Assembly: GCA_033762375.1 (NCBI GenBank)
Contig: JANRLQ010000054.1
Coordinates: 1 to 64,000, forward strand
DNA: 64,000 nucleotides
Reading direction: 5' to 3'
Origin: RDXT01 sp033762375
GTDB taxonomy: Bacteria > Bacteroidota > Bacteroidia > J057
A model generated the notes under the pieces. That model saw only the letters and a list, made by a program, of their open reading frames with translations, did not search any database and was not told where the DNA came from. The position numbers and the translations under genes are program-made. Below, in pieces: positions 1 to 7,905 of the stretch; the stretch's first letter is position 1; each line of letters starts with the position of its first letter.

Positions 1-366
1 ACGGCATGAGGCAGTTTTCAGGGTACCATCAGCAGGCTGTTGGCGTTCGGCCCGGACGGTCTTGTGTTCTTTTCCGGTTTCAGTAGCATTGGTGCCGGAC
101 AGGGGCAAAAAGTTGCAGGGCGATCAAAAATATTTCAAAAAGATAGACCCCGAGTACATGCCTGGGATTACATACAACATACCCTGTTTTTTTTCCACGC
201 ACAGTTCGCAGAGACAATAGCGCAGCGTTCGCGGAGAGAAACTGTCCTGTGCTTTGGCATGAGCCCCGGAAATGACAAGGTAGTTCAGTCGCTCTCCCCG
301 GGCTTCCGGCAGACAGCATACCTGCATAATCAGGGTTTCCCTCGGCCCCCGTCTGCCAACATGATA
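1..366. other. Left-edge stretch with no recognised gene
   Basis: No open frame here resembles a known family. A frame on the minus strand is open from about position 100 to the window edge and encodes a short polar, Lys/Glu-rich segment, so a partial gene running off the left edge is possible but unsupported. The stretch lies downstream of the minus-strand gene that ends at 434 and includes everything beyond its probable terminator. Confidence 0.3.
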
Positions 367-389
367 AAGGCCCCGCTTTACGGGACCTT
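364..389 (-). terminator. Probable terminator of the anti-sigma/barrel gene
   Basis: Positions 367-375 and 381-389 form a 9-bp stem with a 5-base loop. On the minus strand the one non-Watson-Crick pair is a G-U wobble, whereas on the plus strand it would be a C-A mismatch, so the hairpin fits minus-strand RNA. The U-tract after it is short (TTTAT), which keeps confidence moderate. It lies 45 bases past the stop at 434. Confidence 0.5.
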
Positions 390-433
390 CATCAGCTTTG
401 TACACAAATATCAGGTAGCCATCATCGTACGAT

Positions 434-1861
434 TCAGAAATGATAGGAGAGTCCCAGCTCCATCCCCGCCATGAGCAGCTCCTGGTGGCGTGGATGCGGA
501 TATGGGGTTTCGGTCAGGCGCTGGAACTGCACAAAAGGCTCAGCTGATACGCTGACACGTGGTGCGGGGTACCAGGTAACACCTGCGCCCAGCAGATACT
601 CAAGCTGGAGGGGATCCCGTGAGATGGGTTCGATGACTGGCCGGGTCTCACTGTTTACCGCAAATTCGGGTGAATTTGATGCGACAGACTGGATCTCCAG
701 GGTTCGTTTTACGAGACAGGTCGCCAATACACCTGCCCGCAGAGATGCCTGAACCGGGTAGGTAGGCGTACGCAGCCGGGCCAGCAGAGGCACCGTGACG
801 GACTGGGTCTCCTGCCGGGTGATGACGGATAACTTGACCGGGGTATTTTCCGGGATGTTGGTCTGGGTTTTGGTCAGGGTGACGCTCACGGATTCTGTGC
901 CGCCTTTTGTGACCAGCTCGTAATCAACTTGGCTGTTGGCAGGATTTCCGGGGCCGGGCCTGAACCTAAGCCGGGGGGTGTGCTCTGCTACTTCGGTGCG
1001 ATGCTGCCACCACAGCCCCGTCTCAAATGAGAGCAGGTGCCGCTCCCGCAGATGTACCCCCGCGCCTATCCGATAGTCTTGCGCCAGCAGGATGCGCTCT
1101 GGCGCAAATGCAGGCCGGGGGCCCATACTGTCGCCCGGTACACCCTTGTGAGGGTTGATCACGTGGCGGCTTGCGGTACTGATCTTCAGTGACCAGCCTT
1201 TGGGCGCGGCAGGCGGAGCCGATGACAGGCTGTCAAGCCAGGCTGCACGGGTAGTTTTGTTTTCGGCCAGCAGCGGTGTCCTGGTGGGGCTCAGGGCCAG
1301 AACGGCAGGTTTGTGGGCTGCTTGGGCAGGAGGCGCGATTGTGGCAACAATTTCCGGTACCTCTGGCTGAAGCGGAGCCGCGGAGGTATTGTGGGCGGTG
1401 AGCACATCTGTAGCAGATACGCTTGCAGGGGTGAGACGCATAACATCGCCGCCTGTCAGGGTACTGGCAGCAGCAGGGCCGGTGACTGCGCGGAGTGTCG
1501 CAGGCTGAGATTGACCAGGCGCAGGCTGCTCCGCAACCTGTACGGACGCGGTGGCAGGCAGGCTGTCCTTGCGCTGATCCTCCAGCTGTTGCGCGAGTAT
1601 TTCAACTTTCTGGTTGACAGCCACCAGGAGATACAGCAGGGTGCCGATGATCAGGGTCGCTGCCACACTGCCTGCCCAGATCCAGGCAGCTATTCTGGTT
1701 ACCGCTCCGGTTCCGGCGACAGGTGCCATAGGGACAGCCGGAGGTATATCGGCCAGGATATTGTCCCAGACTGACTCCGGCGGAGACTCACCGGCATACC
1801 CTTCCAGGGTATTTGCCAGGTATTCTTCCAGGCCATCTTTTGGAGGTAGATCTTGTGCCAT
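434..1861 (-). CDS. Membrane-anchored anti-sigma-like protein fused to an outer-membrane beta-barrel domain
   Basis: The 475-residue product starts with about 55 cytosolic residues rich in Glu and Pro, including a VWDNIL segment like the N-terminus of Bacteroidota anti-sigma factors. One strong hydrophobic span follows (about 57-82), then a short coiled coil and an Ala/Pro/Thr-rich linker to about 250. The last 220 residues alternate like a small porin-type barrel and end in an aromatic residue (LSYHF). The gene follows the sigma-factor stop by a single base, so the two are translationally coupled. I infer that it sequesters the sigma factor. Whether the C-terminal part really inserts into the outer membrane is not shown, and no exact family is recognised. 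Confidence 0.6.
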   Translation of the reverse strand: MAQDLPPKDGLEEYLANTLEGYAGESPPESVWDNILADIPPAVPMAPVAGTGAVTRIAAWIWAGSVAATLIIGTLLYLLVAVNQKVEILAQQLEDQRKDSLPATASVQVAEQPAPGQSQPATLRAVTGPAAASTLTGGDVMRLTPASVSATDVLTAHNTSAAPLQPEVPEIVATIAPPAQAAHKPAVLALSPTRTPLLAENKTTRAAWLDSLSSAPPAAPKGWSLKISTASRHVINPHKGVPGDSMGPRPAFAPERILLAQDYRIGAGVHLRERHLLSFETGLWWQHRTEVAEHTPRLRFRPGPGNPANSQVDYELVTKGGTESVSVTLTKTQTNIPENTPVKLSVITRQETQSVTVPLLARLRTPTYPVQASLRAGVLATCLVKRTLEIQSVASNSPEFAVNSETRPVIEPISRDPLQLEYLLGAGVTWYPAPRVSVSAEPFVQFQRLTETPYPHPRHQELLMAGMELGLSYHF

Positions 1862-1862
1862 A

Positions 1863-2402
1863 TCAGGATTTCAGGGCTTTGTCCAGTTTTTTGCGGAGCA
1901 ATTCTTTGGCCCGCAAGAGTTGTGTTTTTGAGGTACTGATGCTGATCCCCAGCTGCTCGGCAATTTCCTGGTGGGAAAAACCTTCCATTACATACAGATT
2001 GAGTACGGTCCGGTATCCGACGGGCAGGCTTTGCAGGATGCGGATCAATTCCTGGGCATGGCTCTCAAAATTGAGAATCACCGGATCATCCTGTCCGGGA
2101 TCGGGTGCTTTGTCTATGTCCGAGGTCTGAACCAGTCGCTGGTTTTTGCGGAGCTGCTGCAGCGCTGTGTTCACAATCACCCGCCTGATCCAGGCACCCA
2201 GGGGGCCCTGCCCGCTGAACTGATGGAGATCCCGGTATACCTTCACAAATCCCTCATGCAGCATGTCCTCTGCCTCCTCCCGGCTCCCGGCATACCGGAG
2301 ACACTGGACGAACATCGGATTTTTGTACCGGTCGTACAGTTGGCGCTGGGCCGTTCGGTCACCCGACAGGCAACCTCTGATGATGTCGGACTCTGGTGTC
2401 AG
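1863..2402 (-). CDS. ECF-type RNA polymerase sigma-70 factor
   Basis: A sigma factor of the extracytoplasmic-function class. Region 2 is visible in the AEDMLHEGFVKVYRDL segment and region 4 in YRTVLNLYVMEGFSHQEIAEQLGIS followed by the helix-turn-helix end STSKTQLLRAKELL. The first ATG (2315) would remove the start of region 2. The frame is open 29 codons further to a CTG at 2402, giving 179 residues, the usual size for the family, and restoring TPESDIIRGCLSGD. No ATG, GTG or TTG lies between. A promoter at 2448-2479 sits about 40 bases upstream of that CTG. The downstream gene is the likely cognate anti-sigma protein. Confidence 0.85.
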   Translation of the reverse strand: MTPESDIIRGCLSGDRTAQRQLYDRYKNPMFVQCLRYAGSREEAEDMLHEGFVKVYRDLHQFSGQGPLGAWIRRVIVNTALQQLRKNQRLVQTSDIDKAPDPGQDDPVILNFESHAQELIRILQSLPVGYRTVLNLYVMEGFSHQEIAEQLGISISTSKTQLLRAKELLRKKLDKALKS

Positions 2403-2447
2403 GGCAGCAAGCTTTTGGCGTTTGAGGTATGGTACTCAAACCGGCCT

Positions 2448-2479
2448 CAAAGTTGCACGAAACAGAAGTTTTTTTTCAA
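2448..2479 (-). promoter_or_regulatory. Bacteroidota-type promoter of the sigma-factor gene
   Basis: Read on the minus strand, TTG (2477-2479) is followed after 21 bases by CAACTTTG (2448-2455), one mismatch from TAnnTTTG. It lies about 45 bases before the proposed CTG start at 2402, which suits the longer form of the sigma factor. Confidence 0.45.
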
Positions 2480-2509
2480 TCCCTTTTTGGGCTGAACAAA
2501 ACAACCAGC

Positions 2510-3805
2510 TCAACTGGTTTTCATTTTTTTCATCTCTCTGACAATCAAAGACTTGTATTCAAAAAAATCTACCTGTACCGTATGCCGGGGCCGGTGAAGG
2601 TACTGCTTCTGCATGTTGGTGCGGTCTGACTCGATGGTTGCCTGCATCTGCGCCGGTGCCGGCAGCCTGCATTGGCCTGTGATCAGGCGCGCGATCCATT
2701 GATTTTGTACATCTGCCAGGGGCATGATCGCCCCCAGCGGCTGGATAAGCCCCGCAAAGTACAAACCTGGATAATCCGGATGAATGACCTTGTGATAGAG
2801 GCGGAGTTCATTGGTAGCGCTCACATCAAAAGCCTCATACCGGAGAAAAGGAAACGTAATACGATACCCGGTAGCGTAGATGATCAGGTCAAATGACTCA
2901 TGGCTTCCGTCTTCGAAATACACCTCTCGCCCCTCATACCGGCTGATATTGGGTTTAAACCGGATCTGACCCCGTCCTGCAAGGGGGAGCAGGTCCTGGG
3001 ATACCGTCGGGTGCTCAGTGAGGATGGGCCGCTTCGGTACAGGTACGCCGTAGGAGGTTTGGGCACCACGTGCCAGGTACAGGCTCGCGTACAGCAGCAG
3101 GCGCTTGAGGGGCAGCGGGAGCATGGCGGTAAAAGGACTTGCCAGGCTGTCAAATGGCATACCCAACAGCCAGTTAGGGGTGATATATGCCCCGCTCCGG
3201 GTCGAGATGACTACCTTGCCGGTGTGCAGGCGTGCTGCTTCACAGGCAATATCGGCGGCAGAGTTGCCGAGGCCAAGGATCAGCACGTCCCGGTTCTGCA
3301 CCTGTGATACCTCCCGGTAGCTGTGCGAATGCATGATCTCTCCGGTGAAAGTCCCCGGAAATGGCGGCTCCGGCCAGCGCGGGTTCCAATGGTGGCCATT
3401 GGCGATGACCACATGCCGGAAGTCCTCTGTACCGGCATCTGTGCGCACCCGCCAGCCCCCGCCCGGGAGTTGGCTGACGTCCTGGACCTCTGTCCTGAAC
3501 CGGATATGAGGCCGCAGCTCGTAATGGGTCGTATAAGCCTCAAAATACCGGATAATGTCGCTGTGGTGTGGAAACATCGGATAGGTCTCCGGCATCGGAA
3601 AATCCGGATAGGCCATCATGTACCGGTTGGTATTGATATGCAGGGAGCGGTAAGCGGCGGAGTGTCCATTGTCGTTGTTGTACCGCCAGACACCGCCCAC
3701 GTCAGAGCCCTTTTCATAACAGACCGGGTCGAGGCCCGCTGCCTTGAGTTGCCGGATTGCACTGATCCCGCAAGCTCCTGCGCCGATCACACAAACATCT
3801 TTCAT
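2510..3805 (-). CDS. Flavin-containing monooxygenase (class B)
   Basis: A 431-residue FAD- and NADPH-dependent monooxygenase that would insert one oxygen atom into a nucleophilic N or S or a carbonyl substrate; the substrate cannot be read from sequence. Near the N-terminus is the FAD-binding VIGAGACG. The FMO fingerprint FTGEIMHSHSY (FxGxxxHxxxY) lies near residue 160 and the NADPH-binding LGLGNSAAD follows. I start at the Met of MKDVCVIGAG (3805), because 18 extra residues from an upstream ATG do not look like FMO sequence. The gene runs away from msrA, which starts 251 bases upstream on the other strand. It could also be a Baeyer-Villiger-type enzyme, but the fingerprint fits FMO better. 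Confidence 0.85.
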   Translation of the reverse strand: MKDVCVIGAGACGISAIRQLKAAGLDPVCYEKGSDVGGVWRYNNDNGHSAAYRSLHINTNRYMMAYPDFPMPETYPMFPHHSDIIRYFEAYTTHYELRPHIRFRTEVQDVSQLPGGGWRVRTDAGTEDFRHVVIANGHHWNPRWPEPPFPGTFTGEIMHSHSYREVSQVQNRDVLILGLGNSAADIACEAARLHTGKVVISTRSGAYITPNWLLGMPFDSLASPFTAMLPLPLKRLLLYASLYLARGAQTSYGVPVPKRPILTEHPTVSQDLLPLAGRGQIRFKPNISRYEGREVYFEDGSHESFDLIIYATGYRITFPFLRYEAFDVSATNELRLYHKVIHPDYPGLYFAGLIQPLGAIMPLADVQNQWIARLITGQCRLPAPAQMQATIESDRTNMQKQYLHRPRHTVQVDFFEYKSLIVREMKKMKTS

Positions 3806-4056
3806 ATGCCCGAGATAAGGTAGTAGGTAATTTTTGCAGTCCTGTCTGATACCAGACATTTATAAGTCCCTTTTATGACCGACTTTGCGTCATGGATTTC
3901 GTACACTGGGTATAACTGACGCGCTGTGGGAGAGGGTAAATTATCACATTTCCTGATTTTTGACCTCAACATTTCCAGTTTATCCGGGTTTTTAGACCAT
4001 ATCCGGAGAGGCTGATCCTGCAAGGCCGGACAGTATGACTCAATCAACAGGTATTT

Positions 4057-4590
4057 ATGGAACTGGCAACATTTGGTAATGGATGCTTCTGGTGTACGGA
4101 GGCCGTTTTTCAGCAAGTAAAAGGTGTGTCATCCGTTGTCTCCGGGTATGCCGGAGGGCATGTGCTAAACCCGACCTATGAGCAGGTATGTGGCAAAAAG
4201 ACCGGTCATGCGGAGGTCATCCAGATCACATTTGACCCGGCAGTAATTTCTTATGATGAGCTGCTGGAGATTTTCTGGAAAACCCATGACCCTACCACCC
4301 CCGACCGTCAGGGCAATGACGTGGGCCCGCAATACCGCTCGGTCGTGTTTTATCACTTGGAGGCGCAGCGCGAGAAAGCGGAGAAGTATAAACTGGCCTT
4401 GGAGGCTGCCAGGGTATTTGATAACCCGATCGTGACGGAAATCAGCCCCCTGACCAACTATTTTCCGGCGGAGGATTATCACCAAAACTATTATCAAAAC
4501 CATCCCAGCCAGCCGTATTGTTATTTTTTGATCGGGCCGAAGTTGGCCAAGTTTGAGAAGGCATTTCAGGACAAGCTCAAAGTATCCTGA
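4057..4590 (+). CDS. msrA: Peptide-methionine (S)-S-oxide reductase MsrA
   Basis: The 177-residue enzyme reduces methionine-S-sulfoxide in proteins using thioredoxin. The family motif GCFWCTE lies at residues 9-15 with the catalytic Cys first in FWC. The conserved SGYAGG, GHAEV, DPTTPDRQGNDVGPQYRS and EDYHQNYY blocks are all present in order. The start begins right at the catalytic domain, so there is no signal peptide and the enzyme should be cytoplasmic. It is a single gene with its own terminator and is not fused to MsrB. Confidence 0.96.
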   Translation: MELATFGNGCFWCTEAVFQQVKGVSSVVSGYAGGHVLNPTYEQVCGKKTGHAEVIQITFDPAVISYDELLEIFWKTHDPTTPDRQGNDVGPQYRSVVFYHLEAQREKAEKYKLALEAARVFDNPIVTEISPLTNYFPAEDYHQNYYQNHPSQPYCYFLIGPKLAKFEKAFQDKLKVS

Positions 4591-4638
4591 CAATACATAC
4601 GAGTAATGGGTTGATTATCAGGAGAAAATCCTGACAGG

Positions 4639-4682
4639 CGGTCATATCGGGACAAACAGACTTGTCAGGTATGACCGTTTTT
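4639..4682 (+). terminator. Terminator of msrA, overlapping the 3' end of the converging glycosyltransferase gene
   Basis: An 8-bp outer stem (4639-4646 with 4670-4677) encloses a second 5-bp stem (GACAA/TTGTC) and is followed by five T on the plus strand. The right arm and T-run lie inside the last codons of the minus-strand gene ending at 4665. Confidence 0.55.
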
Positions 4683-5861
4683 GGGGGTGGGGGTAGAGGT
4701 GTTTTCCAGCAGGGTGCAGAGCAGTCCCGCAGCATGCTCCCATGCGTGAGGCCCCTCTACCCAGCTTCGGGCTTCCCGCCTCATGTCGGCACGTAAGGCT
4801 GGATCCTGGAGTCCGCGCAGGATCAGGGCCGCAAAAGCCTGTGGCGTATCAGCGACCATCAGGGCAGCAGGTGGTGCACCGATCCCTGCTTGTACCTGGG
4901 GGGTTGTCACACAACAACAGCCCATCGCCAGGGCCTCCAGTATTTTATTTTGCTGGCCGCTCCCACTGAAGATAGGAGCCGCCAGTATCCGCCCGGCTGC
5001 ATAGGCCGTCCGAATGTCTTCTACCCAGCCAGAGACGGTCACCCGCGTATCCTGCTGCATGGCCACCACTTCTGGTGCCGGACGGGCACCCGCCAGCAGG
5101 ACGGTCGTGTCAGGGCGTACTGCCCATACAGCAGGCATAATCTCCCGTACCAGGCATCGGGCAGCCTGTACATTGGGCATATACCCCATATTCCCCACAA
5201 ACATCACATCATACCGCTGGTTTTCTGTCGGATAGGGCCTGAAATAAGCCGTATCAATACCGTTAGGAACCACTTCTACGGTATGCGCCTCCGCCAGCGG
5301 CAGCGCGTCCCGGTCTGCTGCGGAGATCACAGTATGGGATCCAAACCACTGAAAAACCAGCTGCTCATACCGGGCTGTTTTTCGGGCCTCAGCCTCCAGC
5401 CAGGGGCGTACCCAGCCAGCGGCCAGCCGGGCATTTCGCCCTAAACCGGCAGAAAAACAATCCATGTAGTCAAGCGTGGCGGACATGGTCAGTCCGTCTA
5501 TATAGGGCGCCATCCGGATCAGCTGGCAATACACGTGGTCAGGTTGCTCACGGGTTGCAATCTCCTGGATCTTACGGTGAAGAGCCGGGTCCCAAAAATA
5601 AGCAGTTTGGGCGGGCATACTTCCCCAGAGAGAGCTGAGCAGTGACCATGCGATCCTTACAGGACGCTGGCGCAGCAGATAAACCGTCTGACAATATTGG
5701 GAAACGGCAGCCAGGTCGGCTGCCTGTATCGGGTCTGTGTGCAGGGCACACAGGATGATTTCATGCTGCCTGGACAGCACCCGCAACTGGTGGTACAGCC
5801 GTAGTTTGTCCCCCTTCTCAATAGGATAGGGAAACCGGGAAGCCAGGACCAGGATTTTCAT
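4665..5861 (-). CDS. Glycosyltransferase, GT4-like, related to the TIGR03087 sugar-transferase type
   Basis: A two-lobed GT-B glycosyltransferase of 398 residues. The N-lobe begins MKILVLASRFPYPIEKGDKLR, the form seen in transferases that resemble the exosortase-associated TIGR03087 group. The C-lobe has VVPNGIDTAYF, FVGNMGYMPN and a nucleotide-sugar loop in GSGQQNKILEALAMG. Donor and acceptor are unknown; exopolysaccharide or cell-surface glycan is the likely product. I start at the Met of MKILVLA (5861) rather than six codons earlier. It lies 26 bases after argE on the same strand, so it is probably co-transcribed with argB and argE, although no functional link is obvious. Confidence 0.82.
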   Translation of the reverse strand: MKILVLASRFPYPIEKGDKLRLYHQLRVLSRQHEIILCALHTDPIQAADLAAVSQYCQTVYLLRQRPVRIAWSLLSSLWGSMPAQTAYFWDPALHRKIQEIATREQPDHVYCQLIRMAPYIDGLTMSATLDYMDCFSAGLGRNARLAAGWVRPWLEAEARKTARYEQLVFQWFGSHTVISAADRDALPLAEAHTVEVVPNGIDTAYFRPYPTENQRYDVMFVGNMGYMPNVQAARCLVREIMPAVWAVRPDTTVLLAGARPAPEVVAMQQDTRVTVSGWVEDIRTAYAAGRILAAPIFSGSGQQNKILEALAMGCCCVTTPQVQAGIGAPPAALMVADTPQAFAALILRGLQDPALRADMRREARSWVEGPHAWEHAAGLLCTLLENTSTPTPKNGHT

Positions 5862-5887
5862 CGGGCTGCAAGTTATCAAAAAAATCC

Positions 5888-6943
5888 TCAGAGACGCAGC
5901 CCGTCCAGCAACTCAATGTACAAACCAATACCCGCTTCCAACTCAGTGACCAGCAGGTACTCGTCCGCGGTGTGTGAACGCGCAGAATCTCCGGGGCCCA
6001 TTTTTAGCGTAGGAAAAGGCATGAGTGCCTGATCTGAGGTGGTAGGAGACCCATATACAGTACGCCCCAGGGATATCCCCCGCTGCACCAGTGGGTGATC
6101 TTCGGGCAGCCGGGAAGAGTTGAGGCGGAAAGACCGGGCCTTCACCTCACAGGTTACGTGGGCACAGATCTCTTCGTAGATGGCCTGGTTGCTGTAGTAT
6201 TCATTGGTGCGGACATCCACCACAAAGGTGCAGGTGTCTGGTACGACATTGTGCTGTGAGCCTGCCTGGATCTGAGTGACCGTCATCTTGACTGGCCCCA
6301 GGAAGTCCGATTGGCGGTCAAACTGGTACGTTCTGAACCAGTTGATATCGTCTATCGCCTGATACAGGGCATTGATACCTTCATTGCGGGCAGCGTGGCC
6401 AGCCTTTCCCCGTGCAGTGCAGTCCAGTACGAGCAGGCCTTTTTCAGCAATCGCCATCTGCATCTGGGTAGGCTCGCCTACGATACCCAGGTCTATAGGC
6501 CCCAGTACCGGGAGCAACAGTTCAATCCCATTCCGCCCTGAAATTTCTTCCTCTGCAGAGGCTGCAAACAGGAGGTTCCAGGGCAGGTCCTGTCTGGTGT
6601 GGTAGTGCAGGAAGGTCATCAGCAATGCCACCAGGGCCCCCCCCGCATCATTGCTGCCCAGTCCGTACAGGGTATCACCTTCCAGTTCAGCCCCAAACGG
6701 ATCCCGTGTCCAGGCCGCATGGGGCCGGACGGTATCGTGGTGTGAGTTCAGGAGTAATACCGGAAGACCGTTTTTCCAGTGCTGGTTGGCGGCCCATACA
6801 TTATGCCCCAGCCGATGGGCTTGTACCCCTTGCTGGGCCATAAACTGCATCAGAATGTCGGCAGTACCGCCTTCTTCGCGGCTGAAAGAAGGGGTCTGGA
6901 TCAGGTGGCGAAGCAAAACCAGGGCTTCAGCAGCAGTGGACAT
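5888..6943 (-). CDS. argE: M20-family deacylase, probable N-acetylornithine (or N-succinylornithine) deacetylase
   Basis: A 351-residue di-zinc M20 metallohydrolase. Metal ligands and catalytic residues are visible in NSHHDTVRP (His, Asp), GLGSNDAGG (bridging Asp), ASAEEEISG (catalytic Glu plus ligand) and GEPTQ. The dimerisation domain follows near residues 170-270. In the Bacteroidota this protein type, lying next to argB, removes the acyl group from acylated ornithine in arginine synthesis. Whether the acyl group is acetyl or succinyl cannot be told from the gene alone. The start is 55 bases after the argB stop. A DapE-type desuccinylase is the main alternative; the argB neighbour argues against it. 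Confidence 0.8.
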   Translation of the reverse strand: MSTAAEALVLLRHLIQTPSFSREEGGTADILMQFMAQQGVQAHRLGHNVWAANQHWKNGLPVLLLNSHHDTVRPHAAWTRDPFGAELEGDTLYGLGSNDAGGALVALLMTFLHYHTRQDLPWNLLFAASAEEEISGRNGIELLLPVLGPIDLGIVGEPTQMQMAIAEKGLLVLDCTARGKAGHAARNEGINALYQAIDDINWFRTYQFDRQSDFLGPVKMTVTQIQAGSQHNVVPDTCTFVVDVRTNEYYSNQAIYEEICAHVTCEVKARSFRLNSSRLPEDHPLVQRGISLGRTVYGSPTTSDQALMPFPTLKMGPGDSARSHTADEYLLVTELEAGIGLYIELLDGLRL

Positions 6944-6998
6944 ACTAATAAATTCAGGTTACGGCGGAGGTCTTTTGTATACCACCAAATAGTTTTCT

Positions 6999-7778
6999 TC
7001 ATCGGATTACAGTCCCGATAAACGCAGGTGTGCCAGCTTTTCCGGCTGCTGAGGCATGGCAGATCAATACTTCCGTGACCCCCGCCTGGATGGCACTGAA
7101 GGCGTTTTCCAGTTTGGGGATCATGCCGCCCGCAATCACGCCGGTGTGTCGCATGTCATCAAAGAGGGGCCGGTCCAGGTACGTAACCAGGCTTTCGGGG
7201 CGGTTCAGGTCCAGCAATACCCCCGTTTTATCAAAACAGAACACCAGGCGCACCTGATACCGCCGGCTCAGGGCGATAGCCGTCTCTGCGGCAATGGTAT
7301 CTGCATTGGTATTAAGAAGTTGTCCGGCGCCATCATGCGTGAGCGGAGCCAGCACAGGCATGATACCCTGGTCCAGCAGCATACCCAGCCTTTCAGTATT
7401 TACCCCGGTCACATCTCCCGCCAGGCCGTAGTCAATCTCGCCCGGGGGGCGTCTCCGGGCCCGGATCACATCCATATCAGCCCCCGTGAGGCCTAGTGCC
7501 GGGCATGACAATGCCTGGAGCTGAGCTACCAGCCGCCGGTTGATCAGGCCTCCATAGACCATCAGGGCTACCTCCAGCATCTCAGGACTGGTGATACGCC
7601 GCCCCCCTACCATCGCAGTCTCCACCCCGAGACGACGGGCCATCTCGGTACCGATTTTGCCGCCGCCATGTACCAATACTTTAGCTCCGGAGACAGTAGC
7701 CATGTCTTCCAGCAACTGGGTCAGGGTATCCGGATGATCCAGGACTTCGCCCCCGATTTTATAGACAGTCAGTTCCAA
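6999..7778 (-). CDS. argB: Acetylglutamate kinase (or N-succinylglutamate kinase)
   Basis: A 259-residue amino-acid kinase that phosphorylates N-acylglutamate, the second step of arginine synthesis. YKIGGEVL at the N-terminus holds the catalytic Lys, KVLVHGGGKIG is the nucleotide and substrate loop, and LNTNADTIAAETA and IAGGMIPKLENA are the usual C-terminal blocks. The start codon is TTG (7776-7778); no ATG or GTG lies close upstream that keeps the N-terminus intact. It heads the argB-argE-glycosyltransferase run. In some Bacteroidota the homologue prefers succinylated substrate, so the name is given with that caution. Confidence 0.9.
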   Translation of the reverse strand: MELTVYKIGGEVLDHPDTLTQLLEDMATVSGAKVLVHGGGKIGTEMARRLGVETAMVGGRRITSPEMLEVALMVYGGLINRRLVAQLQALSCPALGLTGADMDVIRARRRPPGEIDYGLAGDVTGVNTERLGMLLDQGIMPVLAPLTHDGAGQLLNTNADTIAAETAIALSRRYQVRLVFCFDKTGVLLDLNRPESLVTYLDRPLFDDMRHTGVIAGGMIPKLENAFSAIQAGVTEVLICHASAAGKAGTPAFIGTVIR

Positions 7779-7905
7779 TGTTATCAGCCATTATCATGCG
7801 TGACACTATCCGGCTGTATATCCAGATACTCCGGGCCGGCAAATATGAAAAAAATCAGGGATAACCCGCCTGATCAGTCGCAGAGATTCTTCGTATATTT
7901 ACCAT

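Noticed and set aside
180..245. A CGCAGAGACAATAGCGCAGCG-like stretch resembling dispersed intergenic repeats
   Set aside because: Only one copy occurs in the window, so a repeat family cannot be claimed.
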